Source of the DNA: Ectocarpus siliculosus
Taxonomy: Eukaryota; Sar; Phaeophyceae; Ectocarpales; Ectocarpaceae
Length of the DNA: 21,057 bases
Direction: 5' to 3'
NCBI GenBank assembly: GCA_000310025.1
Contig: FN649735.1
Span: forward strand, 1,302,462 to 1,323,518
Under the pieces are notes generated by a model, which saw nothing but the letters and a program-made list of their open reading frames with translations, was not told where the DNA came from and did not search any database. Position 1 is the first letter of the stretch. Each line of letters begins with the position of its first letter. Position numbers and translations under genes: made by a program. Positions 1 to 9,536 of the stretch are shown here, piece by piece.

Positions 1-45
1 GGGGGGGGGGGGGGGTCCGACGGTCCCATCCCCCCCCCAAAAAAC
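1..45. other. Homopolymer contig edge (G15, C9, A6 runs)
   Basis: The window opens with 15 G, followed shortly by a run of nine C and a run of six A. The far right end also finishes in 15 G. I read this as low-quality contig-edge sequence rather than biology. Confidence 0.6.
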
Positions 46-59
46 GCCATACAACTTCC

Positions 60-96
60 TATATAAACAAGTCAATAGTAAATCCTATATATAAAG
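60..96 (+). promoter_or_regulatory. Possible TATA-like elements upstream of the zinc-finger gene
   Basis: TATATAAA lies at 60-67 and TATATATAAAG at 86-96, about 125-160 bp before the ATG at 221. This would suit a core promoter with a short 5' UTR. The only evidence is motif and position, and the edge of the contig is close by. Confidence 0.22.
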
Positions 97-220
97 TGGG
101 CACACAGGGGGTAGTACAATCCACGTAGCCCCTCCCTGCTCAACAGTACCGCAGCCCGCAGCCGCGGTACCGTCCGTAGCAGAGGAGCGAGAGAGCGAGA
201 GCTTGGGGAGAGCGGTCACG

Positions 221-3200
221 ATGAGCACAGTCTCCGTGGGGAGGGGACTCCTATCAACAACCCCCTTCGACAAGACGGCTTGGCTAAACCGCGTCTGCCG
301 AGAGCGAGCGGATGGCATGATGGAGTTTGTTTGCCGCTGCGGACACAACTTCGGCGACGGTTCAGGAGTCGACGAGGGCACCGCCTTGCAGCATGAGGCT
401 TCGCACAAGCACGAAGAGTGAGTGTAGAGGAATGAGGATCAGTTTGTGAGATTGCCTTGGTTACATATTAGTATAATCTGCCTCGCAGCAGCAGCAGCAG
501 CAGCAAGAACAACACACCAAGGTTGGACGCACAACAACAAGAGTGCGCGAATGCGGAGCCCTCGCGATGCAACTGCCGTCGTGTTGCACACACCAAACGT
601 TGTTGTACTGCTGCCCGTGCACCTGGCAGCGGCAGCTGCGTATGTGTTGTGCTGCATACAATGTAACTGGAAGAAGCAGTAGCGGCAGCCTCAACAGCAG
701 AGGCAGAAGCCGCAGCGGTAGCTGAGCAGCATGACAACTTGTGACAGCGTAAACTTGACAACGTTTGAGAAAAAAAAATGCGCGAAATGCAGACCGGCAC
801 CACCCACAAGGCTGTGTGCCACGGGGATATTCGTGCCTCTGCAGAACTGGCCTTTACATCGGTGTCCCCTGCCCTTGCCTGCCACTTTCCGCACGCCAAT
901 CGCATGCGAGCAGATCGCGTTCGCCTGTTGCGAAAATGGCTCAGAAGAATACTCGTGGCGACTGGGTTTGCACCACGTGCCAGCACTATTTCGGCTCCGG
1001 TGAAGGGCTGACCCAGTTTCATGTGAACCAGCACGAGAGGTCGACCGCACACATGTGAGGGCGATGGCGGTCGGTGTCCGCAGTTGCATACTCGAGTAAT
1101 TTGGACTGCTCACTTTGTGCTTACCAACATTTCAAGACCTCGCAAGACCCGTTACTTTGTCCATCCTCGCTGCACGCATGTCGCGCAAAGTATCAATGCA
1201 TGCATGCATGCAGCTTTGTCGATGTGTGCGAATGCGTCGCCTACTACGCAACTTGACACAGTATGAACAGTAGAACGATTAGATCATTATTCCGTCTCTC
1301 AACGGCGGATCAATCAATCAATATTTACTCACATCCGCAGGCGTGGTGCTGAAGCTAAGCGTCAGAGGAATACAATGCTGAGGTTTTTTAAACCGACGAG
1401 CACTACGGGCGGCGGGAAGGGGTCGAGGGACGTGATGGATAGCAGCGGTGGCGCAAGCAGTGACGTTGAGGTGCTCTCGACGGGAGTTGCAGGCGGGCGT
1501 GAGGGCGGAACAAGCGCGTGTCGTCGGCCAGGCAGCATCGCCAAGTGACGGTGGCGGGGACTCCGACAACGCTGAACTCCGAGAGGTGCTGGACACGGAG
1601 GGAGAAGAGTCAAGCTCATCTACCCACAGCCCATTTGTGCAAGTGGGCGCGAAGAAGGTGCGAGGGACTTTTCTTTTCCCAACTTGGCCAAGCAACAAAT
1701 ATTCGCCCAGTGAACACCATGTGACCGCACCACCAACCATCTTGCACACAACGTGTTAAGGCGCGCTTTGTCGATCGACTGAAGCAAATTATGTCTAACG
1801 TAGAACTTGGTTGGAATCAACTTGTTGGAATAGTCAATCATGGACCGTTGCAGTACACGCAGCTGCAAGCAAACCTGATCCCGAACTCTATTTTACACGT
1901 GCCCTGCTGTTTGTCGGCCACGGCGCGTATCTTTCGGTGTTATTTTTCGTTAATGATAGATCTTCAAGGCCTCCGCGGTTAAAGAGTATACTGGGCCTCA
2001 CGCCGGCAAGGCCTCCAGAGATCGGCTCGCACGTGTGCGGGCGTTCACGACGCCGGCAGGCGCACGCCTGGCCGAGGGTAGCACTTGCTTGGATGACTCG
2101 GGCACAGCGTTGCAGATCGGCTCCCCGTTTGCGGCGCTATTCAGGCTTCGCGCAGGACGTCACCAACCCGTGAGCTACTGTGTCGGGGTTCTAGTCGTAT
2201 CTGCGCCACCAGCAGCTGGCGGCGAGGCCGCAGATGGTCAGGTGGTCACAGGGCAGCTAATGAGGATGAGGCTGGTCGGAGGTGACGGCGATGGTTCGAC
2301 GTTTGAGTGGGAGGACCGAAAGCTGCACACAGCGACTACTTACAGCTGCTCTCTTGCCCTTGTCGAGGAACTGGACCCGACGTTGGAGATGGGCAAGCAG
2401 ACGTACGTGTTCAGCATGGACGAGTTGATCACCACACAGCACGTGCTTCAAGCTGAAGTGGAAAGGGTACAAGGCTGGGCGGCGGTTCCTGACGTGCGAC
2501 CACCACCACGCAACCAAGTCACCCCTCTTCCTCTTCATGATAACCTCACTTGCATGGCGGGCGGGGCTCTCGGGGCGGAGGAAGTTCCGGCAGCTTCTGT
2601 GGATGTGGGTGGGAAAGTGGAGTGCCCGCTGTGTTTCTTGGAGGTGCCCGCGAAACTGTTGCTGCAGCACATGGGGGGACACATCCTTCAGGATAAGGTA
2701 AGACGCTCGCAAGCATGTGCACTTTGTTTCTGTTTCTGTGAGTTCAAAGGACTGCCAAATATTTCAAGTTGGACATACCTGCAGGAACGATGACAACGTT
2801 TTGTTTTGAATGTGTTTCTGTTGATGGTACTGCCGCTCCCACAGGACCGACGGCAGCGCAACACGTGCGGCTTTTGTGGCGGGGACATTGGGGAGAAGTG
2901 CAAGACGTGGGTTGTCGAAGCAAAGACGGGGAAGGCTGCGCCTCAGATACACTCCAACTGTTCCCTTGCGCCCAAGTTGGACTCGCGAACAAGTCTCGTT
3001 GCTATCGGCCTAAAAGCGGCGTCGAAGTTCACGACTTCTACACCTTGCACTAACGTACCCCTGAAGTGTTTGTTTTGCAGCCCTGAAAAGTGGGTGTGGA
3101 AGTACTCCATGTCCCACCACGTAGACCAGGAGCATGCCACTTCGTTGGAGCTGAGCAAAACAGATCCGAACACTGCGAAGTTCACGAAGAGTTTTGCCGT

Positions 3201-3594
3201 AGGCGAGGCTGAGAAGGCGGCGGTGGTGGGAAAGATACAGGGCAAGGGTACGGCTGTCAGAGCCCCCGTCACACGCCGCAAGGACCCACAACAGAAGAGT
3301 ACGGCTGGCAAAGCCCCCGTAGCACGCCGTAAGGTCTCGCCGGGGGCGGAGGGGGTTGATGGTACAGACGGGTCACTCTCAGACGAGTCCTCAGTGGAGA
3401 CGGGGGAATCGGTTGAAGATGAGAGCTCGGGGTCGGAAGAGGAGGAGGAGGAGGAGGAGGAGGAGGAGGAGGAGGATGGGGTGGGGGTGAGGGGGGAAGA
3501 GGATGAAGGGCGAAGGCGCTCAACGCAAAAGCGCTCGAAGAAACGGCGGTTTAGTCTTGTTGAGGGAGGGGGAGGGGCTTCGGGGAGTGAATAA
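221..3594 (+). CDS. Multi-zinc-finger protein of unknown function, five exons, about 627 aa
   Basis: Proposed exons are 221-417, 914-1054, 1341-1498, 2060-2697 and 2845-3594. The four introns are GT-AG (donors GTGAGT, GTGAGG, GTGAGG, GTAAGA), phases agree throughout, and the total is 1884 nt. Residues about 36-66 and 83-113 form two related fingers: CxC then H58/H62, and C85/C88 with H102/H106. Next comes RNTMLRFFKP (122-131), a PIP-box-like motif, then a low-complexity linker. Residues about 166-350 are an unrecognised folded-looking region. C354-x2-C357-x11-H369-x3-H373 is a canonical C2H2 finger, followed by C386/C389 with C397, H414 and C417, and then C453/C456 with H469/H475. The tail has a duplicated 17-residue Ala/Pro/Arg/Lys segment, 14 glutamates in a row, and a basic KRSKKRR likely to be a nuclear signal. 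I infer a nuclear DNA- or protein-binding factor, possibly transposon-derived, but I recognise no named family. The acceptor of exon 4 is the least certain: alternatives at 1969, 1987, 2011 and 2019 are also open. Confidence 0.72.
485..505 (+). repeat. (GCA)7 microsatellite in intron 1 of the zinc-finger gene
   Basis: Seven GCA units lie within the intron at 418-913. The rest of that 496-bp intron holds no other gene that I can support. Confidence 0.85.
3250..3351 (+). repeat. Tandem duplication of a 51-bp (17-codon) coding unit
   Basis: Units at 3250-3300 and 3301-3351 encode TAVRAPVTRRK and TAGKAPVARRK followed by six diverged residues each. The 51-bp period keeps the reading frame. This is an internal duplication in the disordered tail of the zinc-finger protein. 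Confidence 0.7.
3436..3475 (+). repeat. (GAG)n microsatellite encoding polyglutamate
   Basis: A near-pure GAG run in frame in the last exon of the zinc-finger gene encodes 14 consecutive Glu. It sits between a Ser/Glu-rich stretch and a Gly/Arg/Lys-rich tail, so it gives an acidic patch that is probably length-variable. Confidence 0.85.
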
Positions 3595-3894
3595 TAAGTA
3601 CCATGCAAGACAAATTGCTATTATTTGTGGATGGGTGTTGCACGTGGCGAAGGTGATTCCACCGCCGTAGGCTCATCGACAGCCCCTCTTCGGTATGTTG
3701 CCGGCTTGACTAAGCTTGGAATGATGACGGTTCGACGCATGGGTATGTGTCGTTTGGTTGTGTCATTTCGCTACATTCGACCGAGGCCAAACGTCGTGGA
3801 CTTGTCGCAGAGGCTAGAGAAGTTCTAAGCTACTTGTAGCTGAGGGGTTGTCCCCAAGCACTACTGCTGTACTTCAAGACTTGAAAACCAAATA

Positions 3895-4145
3895 AGAGTG
3901 TCCCCAGCCCCCCACAGCTTTTTTCAGTACATGACGGGGCAATTTACCCCTCCCTTCTTAGTAACAAGGTCCCCCTTGCACGTGGTGCGGGGAACCCCCC
4001 CACACGCAAGCACACCCAAGGGAGAGGGAAAAAGCCAAAAAAAACCCTGTAAAAAAATTTTAAAAAAAAAAAAATTTTTTTTACCCCCCTCCCGGGGGGG
4101 GGGGGGGGTAGGGTTAGGTGTCGGAAAAAACTTTTTTTGTGCACC
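3895..4145. other. Homopolymer-bloated noncoding stretch, possible assembly join
   Basis: The stretch from the zinc-finger stop (3594) to 4319 has no convincing gene. Inside it, 3895-4145 is dense in homopolymers: C7, A7-A8, A13, T8 and a 15-G run near 4094-4108. The texture matches the last 300 bp of the window and unlike ordinary intergenic DNA here. I infer low-quality or mis-joined sequence. A short TAGGGTTAGG follows the G run and is too short to call telomeric. Confidence 0.45.
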
Positions 4146-4319
4146 CTTGATCCATCCATGTATTCTCAGTACCACGTAGCCAACACGCTACATTTCCCTC
4201 ACACCTCCTTGCACCTTGAGCAGGAGCACACATGCATGCTGACGGGCGGGCAAGCCCGTGGATAAACCATTGTACGCCCGCAATTTCTCCCCGCAATACA
4301 TGTATTCATACATAAGCAG

Positions 4320-4720
4320 GTGGAACAGGGTATCAAGCAATCAATTTCGGCACTACATATAAGTTTAAGTGGACGGAAGCCGCGAAGAAGGTGGAGAGGG
4401 AAGTACCCTGGCATGCGGCGGTGCTGCAGGGAGCTGAGAGGTTCATGACTCCTGGCACAAGAAGGAAGAAGAGGCCAGCCGACAACGAGTGCTCAAACGA
4501 GACCACAAGCCAACAACCAATGGGGCGGGAGGGGGGCAGGAGACGGACGAGACGGCGAGGAGAGAAGAAAGAAAGTAAACGAGAAGAGACGGACCGAAGT
4601 GGCGTGATTATTTATTTATTTATTTTTTATTTTTTCTCCCATCATTGGATTCTGTCGTCTGCCCCTCTGGCCCCTATCCTTCACTTCTACAAGCTAGACG
4701 ACCCAACCGGGGTCACATAG
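4320..4720 (+). CDS. Probable terminal exon of an unrecognised gene (partial)
   Basis: After an acceptor-like TACATAAGCAG ending at 4319, a frame opens with two leading bases (so the prior exon would end in phase 1). It encodes a coherent stretch including YQAINFGTTYKFKWTEAAKK, then VPWHAAVLQGAERF and a strongly basic region with RRRTRRRGEKKESKREE. The stop is TAG at 4718-4720. An in-frame TAA just before the acceptor supports an exon boundary. The last 35 codons run through a T-rich ATTT repeat and may be noncoding, since a GTAAAC donor near 4573 could end the exon earlier. I do not recognise the family. The upstream exons are not visible, and the homopolymer stretch just before may break the gene. 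Confidence 0.38.
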
Positions 4721-4900
4721 GAGGGGGGTGTTGGACCCACTCCTGCGGTTCCTGCCTGAGATATTTTTATCGCGTTATTATGTGCCGGATTGAAATTATT
4801 TTAGCCAAGATTCTCCCCCCCCAACGCTGCACCATTGCACCAACCCCCCATTACTAGTGATGACGTACCATTATTACCATGTATCGCTGGTTGGTGGCCA

Positions 4901-4940
4901 TGTTTGCGTGTTTGCGTGTTTGCGTGTTTGCGTGTTTGCT
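4901..4940 (+). repeat. 8-bp tandem repeat (TGTTTGCG), about five units
   Basis: Five near-perfect copies of an 8-bp unit, the last degenerating to TGTTTGCT. It lies in an otherwise noncoding region. Confidence 0.8.
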
Positions 4941-4974
4941 TGTTCGTTCGTTAGTGGTCTCTCCACCGTGTGCC

Positions 4975-5157
4975 TTATTCTGTCTCTCATTTCTTGTTAT
5001 TTTCGGCCTGGTCTCTTTTTGTCCTCGCTCTTTCTTCTCCGTGTTCTTTTTCGTTTAGTTTTGTTTTCTCTTTTCTCCTCTTTCCTTTTCTTTATTTTTC
5101 TCATTTTCTCTTTTTTTATCTCTTTGTCGCTCTTTTCTCTCTCTTTTTCTGTGTCAG
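4975..5157 (+). other. Long pyrimidine-biased tract
   Basis: About 180 bp of the plus strand is dominated by T and C (TTTTCTC-type runs). Open frames here encode only Phe/Leu/Ser on one strand or Lys/Arg/Glu on the other, so they reflect composition rather than a gene. Confidence 0.6.
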
Positions 5158-5462
5158 ATGGCCTTGTCTCTGCATGCGTGTGGAGCACCAAGATTGAACC
5201 AAGGGGGTGTACCTCTTTCTCTCTGGCCCGTGATGCTGACTCCTAGTCTCAGTTGTCACCTCGCATAGCGCGCAGAGGGAGGGAGGACTCCAGAATATCT
5301 GTCGTTGAGTTCTCTTGACTTTTGCGGCCCCCTCCGGGCCAGTTTGTTTAAGTGTACCTTTTTAGGGTAAGTTAGCCTGTGACCACGGGAAACGACCGCG
5401 TCAAGTGTTGGATCAGTACGGACAGATGAAGGTACTGTGGGTAGAGAGAGATCGGAACGGTT

Positions 5463-5502
5463 TTTAATGTGAAGACAACAACAATATTGACAACAACCAC
5501 CG
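5463..5502 (+). repeat. Copy A of a dispersed repeat
   Basis: A 22-bp segment at 5463-5484 (beginning TTTAATGTGAAGACAAC) occurs identically at 18651-18672. In both places it is followed closely by CAACAACCA and C/G-rich sequence. Both copies have GACCACGGG upstream (about 5380 and about 18602). The SINE-like element at 13228-13540 has a related GACCACGGG and a GAAGTGAAGAACAA tail. Confidence 0.5.
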
Positions 5503-7400
5503 GATTGGTCAACAGGCATGGCATCATCATTCCGTGTGTGGCCGTTCTTCACGGATTTATCTAAATGCGCGCGAGAGGAAGCATGAGAGGAAGAGGTTGA
5601 CACAAAATGCGGTCACTATGTACCTCGCATGTAGTGCCGACGGGCTAGCGCCCGCGGCCTTCTCGGTGAAAACAACTTCGGGTCGGGTCGCTGGCAGGCA
5701 ACTTAGGCTTCCGTCGTCATCCCTCGTCCAAACACGAGAAACAAAGCACATACATACATCATCGTCACATACATACATACATCCAAGCTCTCATCAGCTC
5801 TAATCTAAGCTACTACTACTGTTGTTACCTCCTGCGCTGACCAAGATGCTGACCAAGATGCCACCCGAAGGGATGGGAAAATACAAGAACCTAAAGAGTA
5901 CGTTGTGTGCTACGTTGTTGTTCTTACCTGCGCAAAAATAGCAAGGTTTCGGGACCTACCTGCGGTCTTGCTGTTGCTGTTGTTGCAGACTGCGGTGTGT
6001 GTAACGTGCGGAGGTTGTGTGCAGTGAGAGTGTGGTAAAAATATGCGCGTTCGATCTTGTGTCCCTGACCAAAATACCCTTCTTTTATTATTTACCGATC
6101 GATGCCGCACGTGTCGATTTCGTATGGATGGATGGATTATTTTCCGACTCTCTACATACATAAGTATGGCGACTTCTTCAAATAAATATATCTCTCCTTG
6201 CTCAAAAATCAAGTGTGTTTTATCACTCGCGCCCGCGCCCATAGCACGTCTCGACCGCTGCGTTGTACCTACATACATACATGTAGACAGTAGCGGAGCG
6301 ACGGACACAAACAATGCGCCGCAAATGCCAAGGAAGAAGAAGGTATTATGTAGATCACCGCCGTGCGCGAACATGTACATGTATGTACACACAGCAGACC
6401 AAAAAACAGGCATTTTTCTTCCCAGATCCATCCGAATCTTCGATCTCAGCAGCGCGGAGATGATCCCGACCGGTACATTGAAAGTTAAAGGCCGACACGG
6501 CGATATTTTTCTTTCTGTTCTTCAGCATGTTTCACGTTCGCATGTATGTTGGGGGCAGATGATGTTCGTTGAGATCGACGACGGTTGCAGATCAATCAGA
6601 GAGTAGGCACCATTAATATCTCCCGGGACTAATCACATCAACAGAGGTGTGCAGCTTGGGGGGAGAGCGCTGGTTTCAAACAGCACTGCCCATGGCTGTA
6701 GGTTTTCTCTCATTCTACAACGGACGTACACGCCGTTTTCGGAAAAGCAAGGGGAAAGGCACAGCACAACAGGGCGCCTACTTGATTGTAGCATATCTTG
6801 ACCGGAACCGTGGTCAGTGAAACGTGTTCCCTATTTGGTGATACTTGGTGATTATTTTTGTATCGGTACAGCAGTGCGGCGAAAGATAGCTGAACCAACA
6901 ATGCCGCGTAAGAACTGTTGGCGCTCGAGAATATGATGCGCAACTAACTGTTGAGTTGAAGATCTCTGGCTGCAGCTTACGGGACAATACGTCGTCCGGA
7001 TCTCAATAGAGCCAGGGTATGCCGGGTATACCTGCATTCGCGTCAGTACACAAAACCCTCGTTTGTAGCTTGCATTGGGTCGGCATGACAAGAGGCAGGA
7101 GGGGCGCAGAGTGAGGAGAGTGCCCGACAAACTTTGAGGCTGATGCGTTCTTTGGGGCACCGAAAACAATCCCAAATCTACCTGTAGTAGCTGCCTATGA
7201 CGCACGGCGCAAAACCCAGTCTGCACACAATTCTTCGGCTGATGTGTAGCCACACGAATGCACGCATTCACTTGCACAGAAAAATATACGCAGTCCGACG
7301 GACAAGACGAGTGGCAGTCAGGCCTTCGACTCGGAGAAACAACAGCAGGTGTACGACATAACCCGATTCAGCCCAATCGATCAACAGCTGCTGTTTCGTA
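5503..7400. other. No supported gene; CATA microsatellites and chance ORFs
   Basis: Contents are (CATA)n near 5748-5784 and 6269-6282, and a 12-bp tandem GCTGACCAAGAT at 5836-5859. A long overlapping pair of ORFs (6043-6606 plus, 5910-6431 minus) has no recognisable motif and low-complexity stretches. A minus-strand CAG|GTAAGA site near 5930 could be a splice donor, but I cannot attach it to an exon. Confidence 0.4.
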
Positions 7401-8276
7401 GACCTCACCAACAAAATAGTAACATTGTGAGAAACTTGCCCCGATTTTTAGCCAAGCTCAATGCACAAGCGCGGGACCAAAGGTGGAACAAAGAAGGAAC
7501 TTCGTAGGGGTGAACAAAACAACAAAATACGCCAATCGGAAAGAGACCTGACACCGTCACCACAACGCCATACCGATGCAGGTTTTGCGACTCATATGCA
7601 TATACAAGTACCCCGGACTTCCACATCACGGCGATTGCGCAGTTTTCTTGGCAGCGTTATTTCCCTTTTCATCGCGGACGAGGGCGCCAGCGTGACGCCT
7701 CCAGCCCGGTGTGCAGCACCCCGATCAAGTTTTGGTAGCACGCCAGGAGAAGAACTACCGCCCCCGCGTCGGCTGCGTTCCCGCCGTTTCGTACGCCGCC
7801 GCCACTGTCTTGACTACCCTCGCCGCCAACGGGAATGATGGCGTTCGGTTTCTCTTCGGCCTGCCGTCCGTCCGCTGCCGAGGGGGGCTGGTAGTGCAAG
7901 GGGGCCGGGGATGGACATCTCTGTTGCTGGGTTGTGCCTGGGACCCAAACCTTGGTTTAGAGCCGGTTCTTCCGTATTCTGGCCATGTAGCGTTCACCAC
8001 GAGCATTGGATTCCCTTCAACGGTCGTCGTAGGGGTGCTTCCGGTTTTTACGCTTCGGGAACACAATTGGGCCAGTGCAACACGACGTATAACTCTAGAA
8101 TTACCTGTCGGCATCTAATGTACTGGTGCGCGAAGATGAAACGGAAAACAGCACCGTGACTCGGAGCTCCGAAACCATGGGAATACCTCTCATCACACAC
8201 CGTCCCTGTTCCCTTAATACACCTTCTTCTGTTCCTTTTTCCCGTCATTCTCCGACAGAATGTCCCATAAGCCTCG
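7401..8276. other. GC-richer stretch open in several frames, gene status unclear
   Basis: Between about 7670 and 8120 both strands stay open in more than one frame. The most protein-like piece is on the minus strand near 7680-7770 and includes ACYQNLIGVLHTGLEASRW, but I could not tie it to a convincing splice model. The competing plus-strand frame (7711-8118) and another minus frame (7755-8114) look compositional. I cannot choose between a single exon and noncoding DNA. Confidence 0.3.
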
Positions 8277-8318
8277 TCCAAACAAACACGTCCAAACAAA
8301 CACGCCCAAACAAACACG
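8277..8318 (+). repeat. 14-bp tandem repeat, three units
   Basis: TCCAAACAAACACG occurs at 8277-8290 and 8291-8304, and with one change at 8305-8318. Apparent Val/Phe/Cys-rich minus-strand ORFs here derive from this repeat. Confidence 0.85.
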
Positions 8319-9536
8319 ACAAATTTCCCGACACGAAACATGCTGGAAAGCAAAAACAGAGTTGAGTCCTCGGGCAACTCACCGGCAACCATCTCCGCGC
8401 AGTTTCCTCTCCCATTGCCGACGTCTCCGGTCCCTTCAACAAAACCCCCCGGTCGCCGCCGTCCCCACCTTCCCCCCAGCTTTCCGCCTCGATTTCCAAG
8501 GGCAGCAGTAACAATCTCCGAAACGAACCCCACCGTGTTCCGGTCCAGACCTGGCAAGATCAGGTGCTATTTGTGTCTGTTCTCTGGCGCCGGTCCATAC
8601 CATTCCGTATATGTTTGACATATCAGCCAGCGGGGTCGCACTGGAGGAAGTTAACACACGGACGTTCGCGCTTTGTCCTACTGTACTTCCCCCTGCCGTT
8701 CTTGTCTTCGGTTCTTAACGCGAGAAGGGTTTAACTATCATTTTCCCTCTAATCGTGGCTACGCGCGAATTTTCGCCGCCTTCCATTGAAGAATTGCGCA
8801 CGGTTCATTCCCAAGAAGAATTCGAACCCACAACATGCCGCAATGAGTAAAGGGGGCTACCCACGGTCTACTACCTCAAAGTAGCCTAAAGACCAACGGC
8901 GGGACGGAGAGACAGAAAAGAAAGAGCAAGTTACTCAAGGAGAAGTGCGCATGCATGACCCACGGAATCAGGCTGACCCGACAGCGCAAGCGCTGTTCCC
9001 CGTCGATATTTTCGCCTTTAAGAAAATCACGAAAACCAACCAACTCAGACATGCACGAGGAGCTAGCTCCATGAGAAATGAGGGCACCGTCAAGACCTCA
9101 GGGGGACATCTTGACGCGATCCGATAGGGTGATGGGCAACATGTGCACACGCGCCGGTTGCACACACCAGAGATTGGCATCGCGCAAGATGAAGCTGCCT
9201 GTGGACGGGGCAAAATCCGAGGAAAGTGGGTGGCTCCTCTCTACTCCCTTACCATGGGCCTTTTTCTCACGCCCATACCCAGCCCCATATCAACACCGGT
9301 GGCAGCAGCGTCGCAAAACAAGGTTCCGTTTTGCCACTAACCAGGCTGTTGCCGACCAAAAACAAGCCCTCAAATTGTTGCCTGCCACTGTGGGGCCGCA
9401 GCAAGGATGCCATTACAGCAGCTCGACCTCCGCACATGATTCTTCATGAGATGCACCACGCAAGAGATCGTACAACCAATTTCGAACCACTGCACAGCGC
9501 CTCACCCATCCCCCCACCCCGCTTTTAAACTCTCAC
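8319..9536. other. No supported gene
   Basis: A proline-rich plus frame (8340-8618) and several short frames exist without family features. A minus-strand GGTTCGAATTC near 8820 resembles a tRNA B box, but there is no matching A box or cloverleaf. If the minus-strand membrane gene continues downstream of its donor at 9536, later exons could lie here, but I could not identify them. Confidence 0.35.

Noticed and set aside
3068-3080. Splice acceptor TGTTTGTTTTGCAG in the last zinc-finger exon
   Set aside because: The frame reads straight through as CLFCSPEKWVWKYSM with matching Cys and His spacing, so it is coding sequence that mimics an acceptor.
2943-3608. Long minus-strand ORF opposite the last zinc-finger exon
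   Set aside because: Its Ser/Pro-rich sequence is the shadow of the GAG repeat and the real plus-strand exon.
4094-4120. Telomere repeat (TAGGGTTAGG)
   Set aside because: Fewer than two TTAGGG units beside a homopolymer run, inside a window and not at an end.
5910-6606. Overlapping 173- and 187-codon ORFs
   Set aside because: Both strands are open, the sequence includes CATA repeats, and no domain, splice logic or codon bias supports either.
7755-8118. A 119- or 135-codon gene
   Set aside because: Three frames on two strands are open together and none shows a recognisable motif, so this looks compositional.
8805-8890. Minus-strand tRNA suggested by GGGTTCGAATTC
   Set aside because: The B box has a mismatch, and I find no A box or acceptor stem at the right distance.
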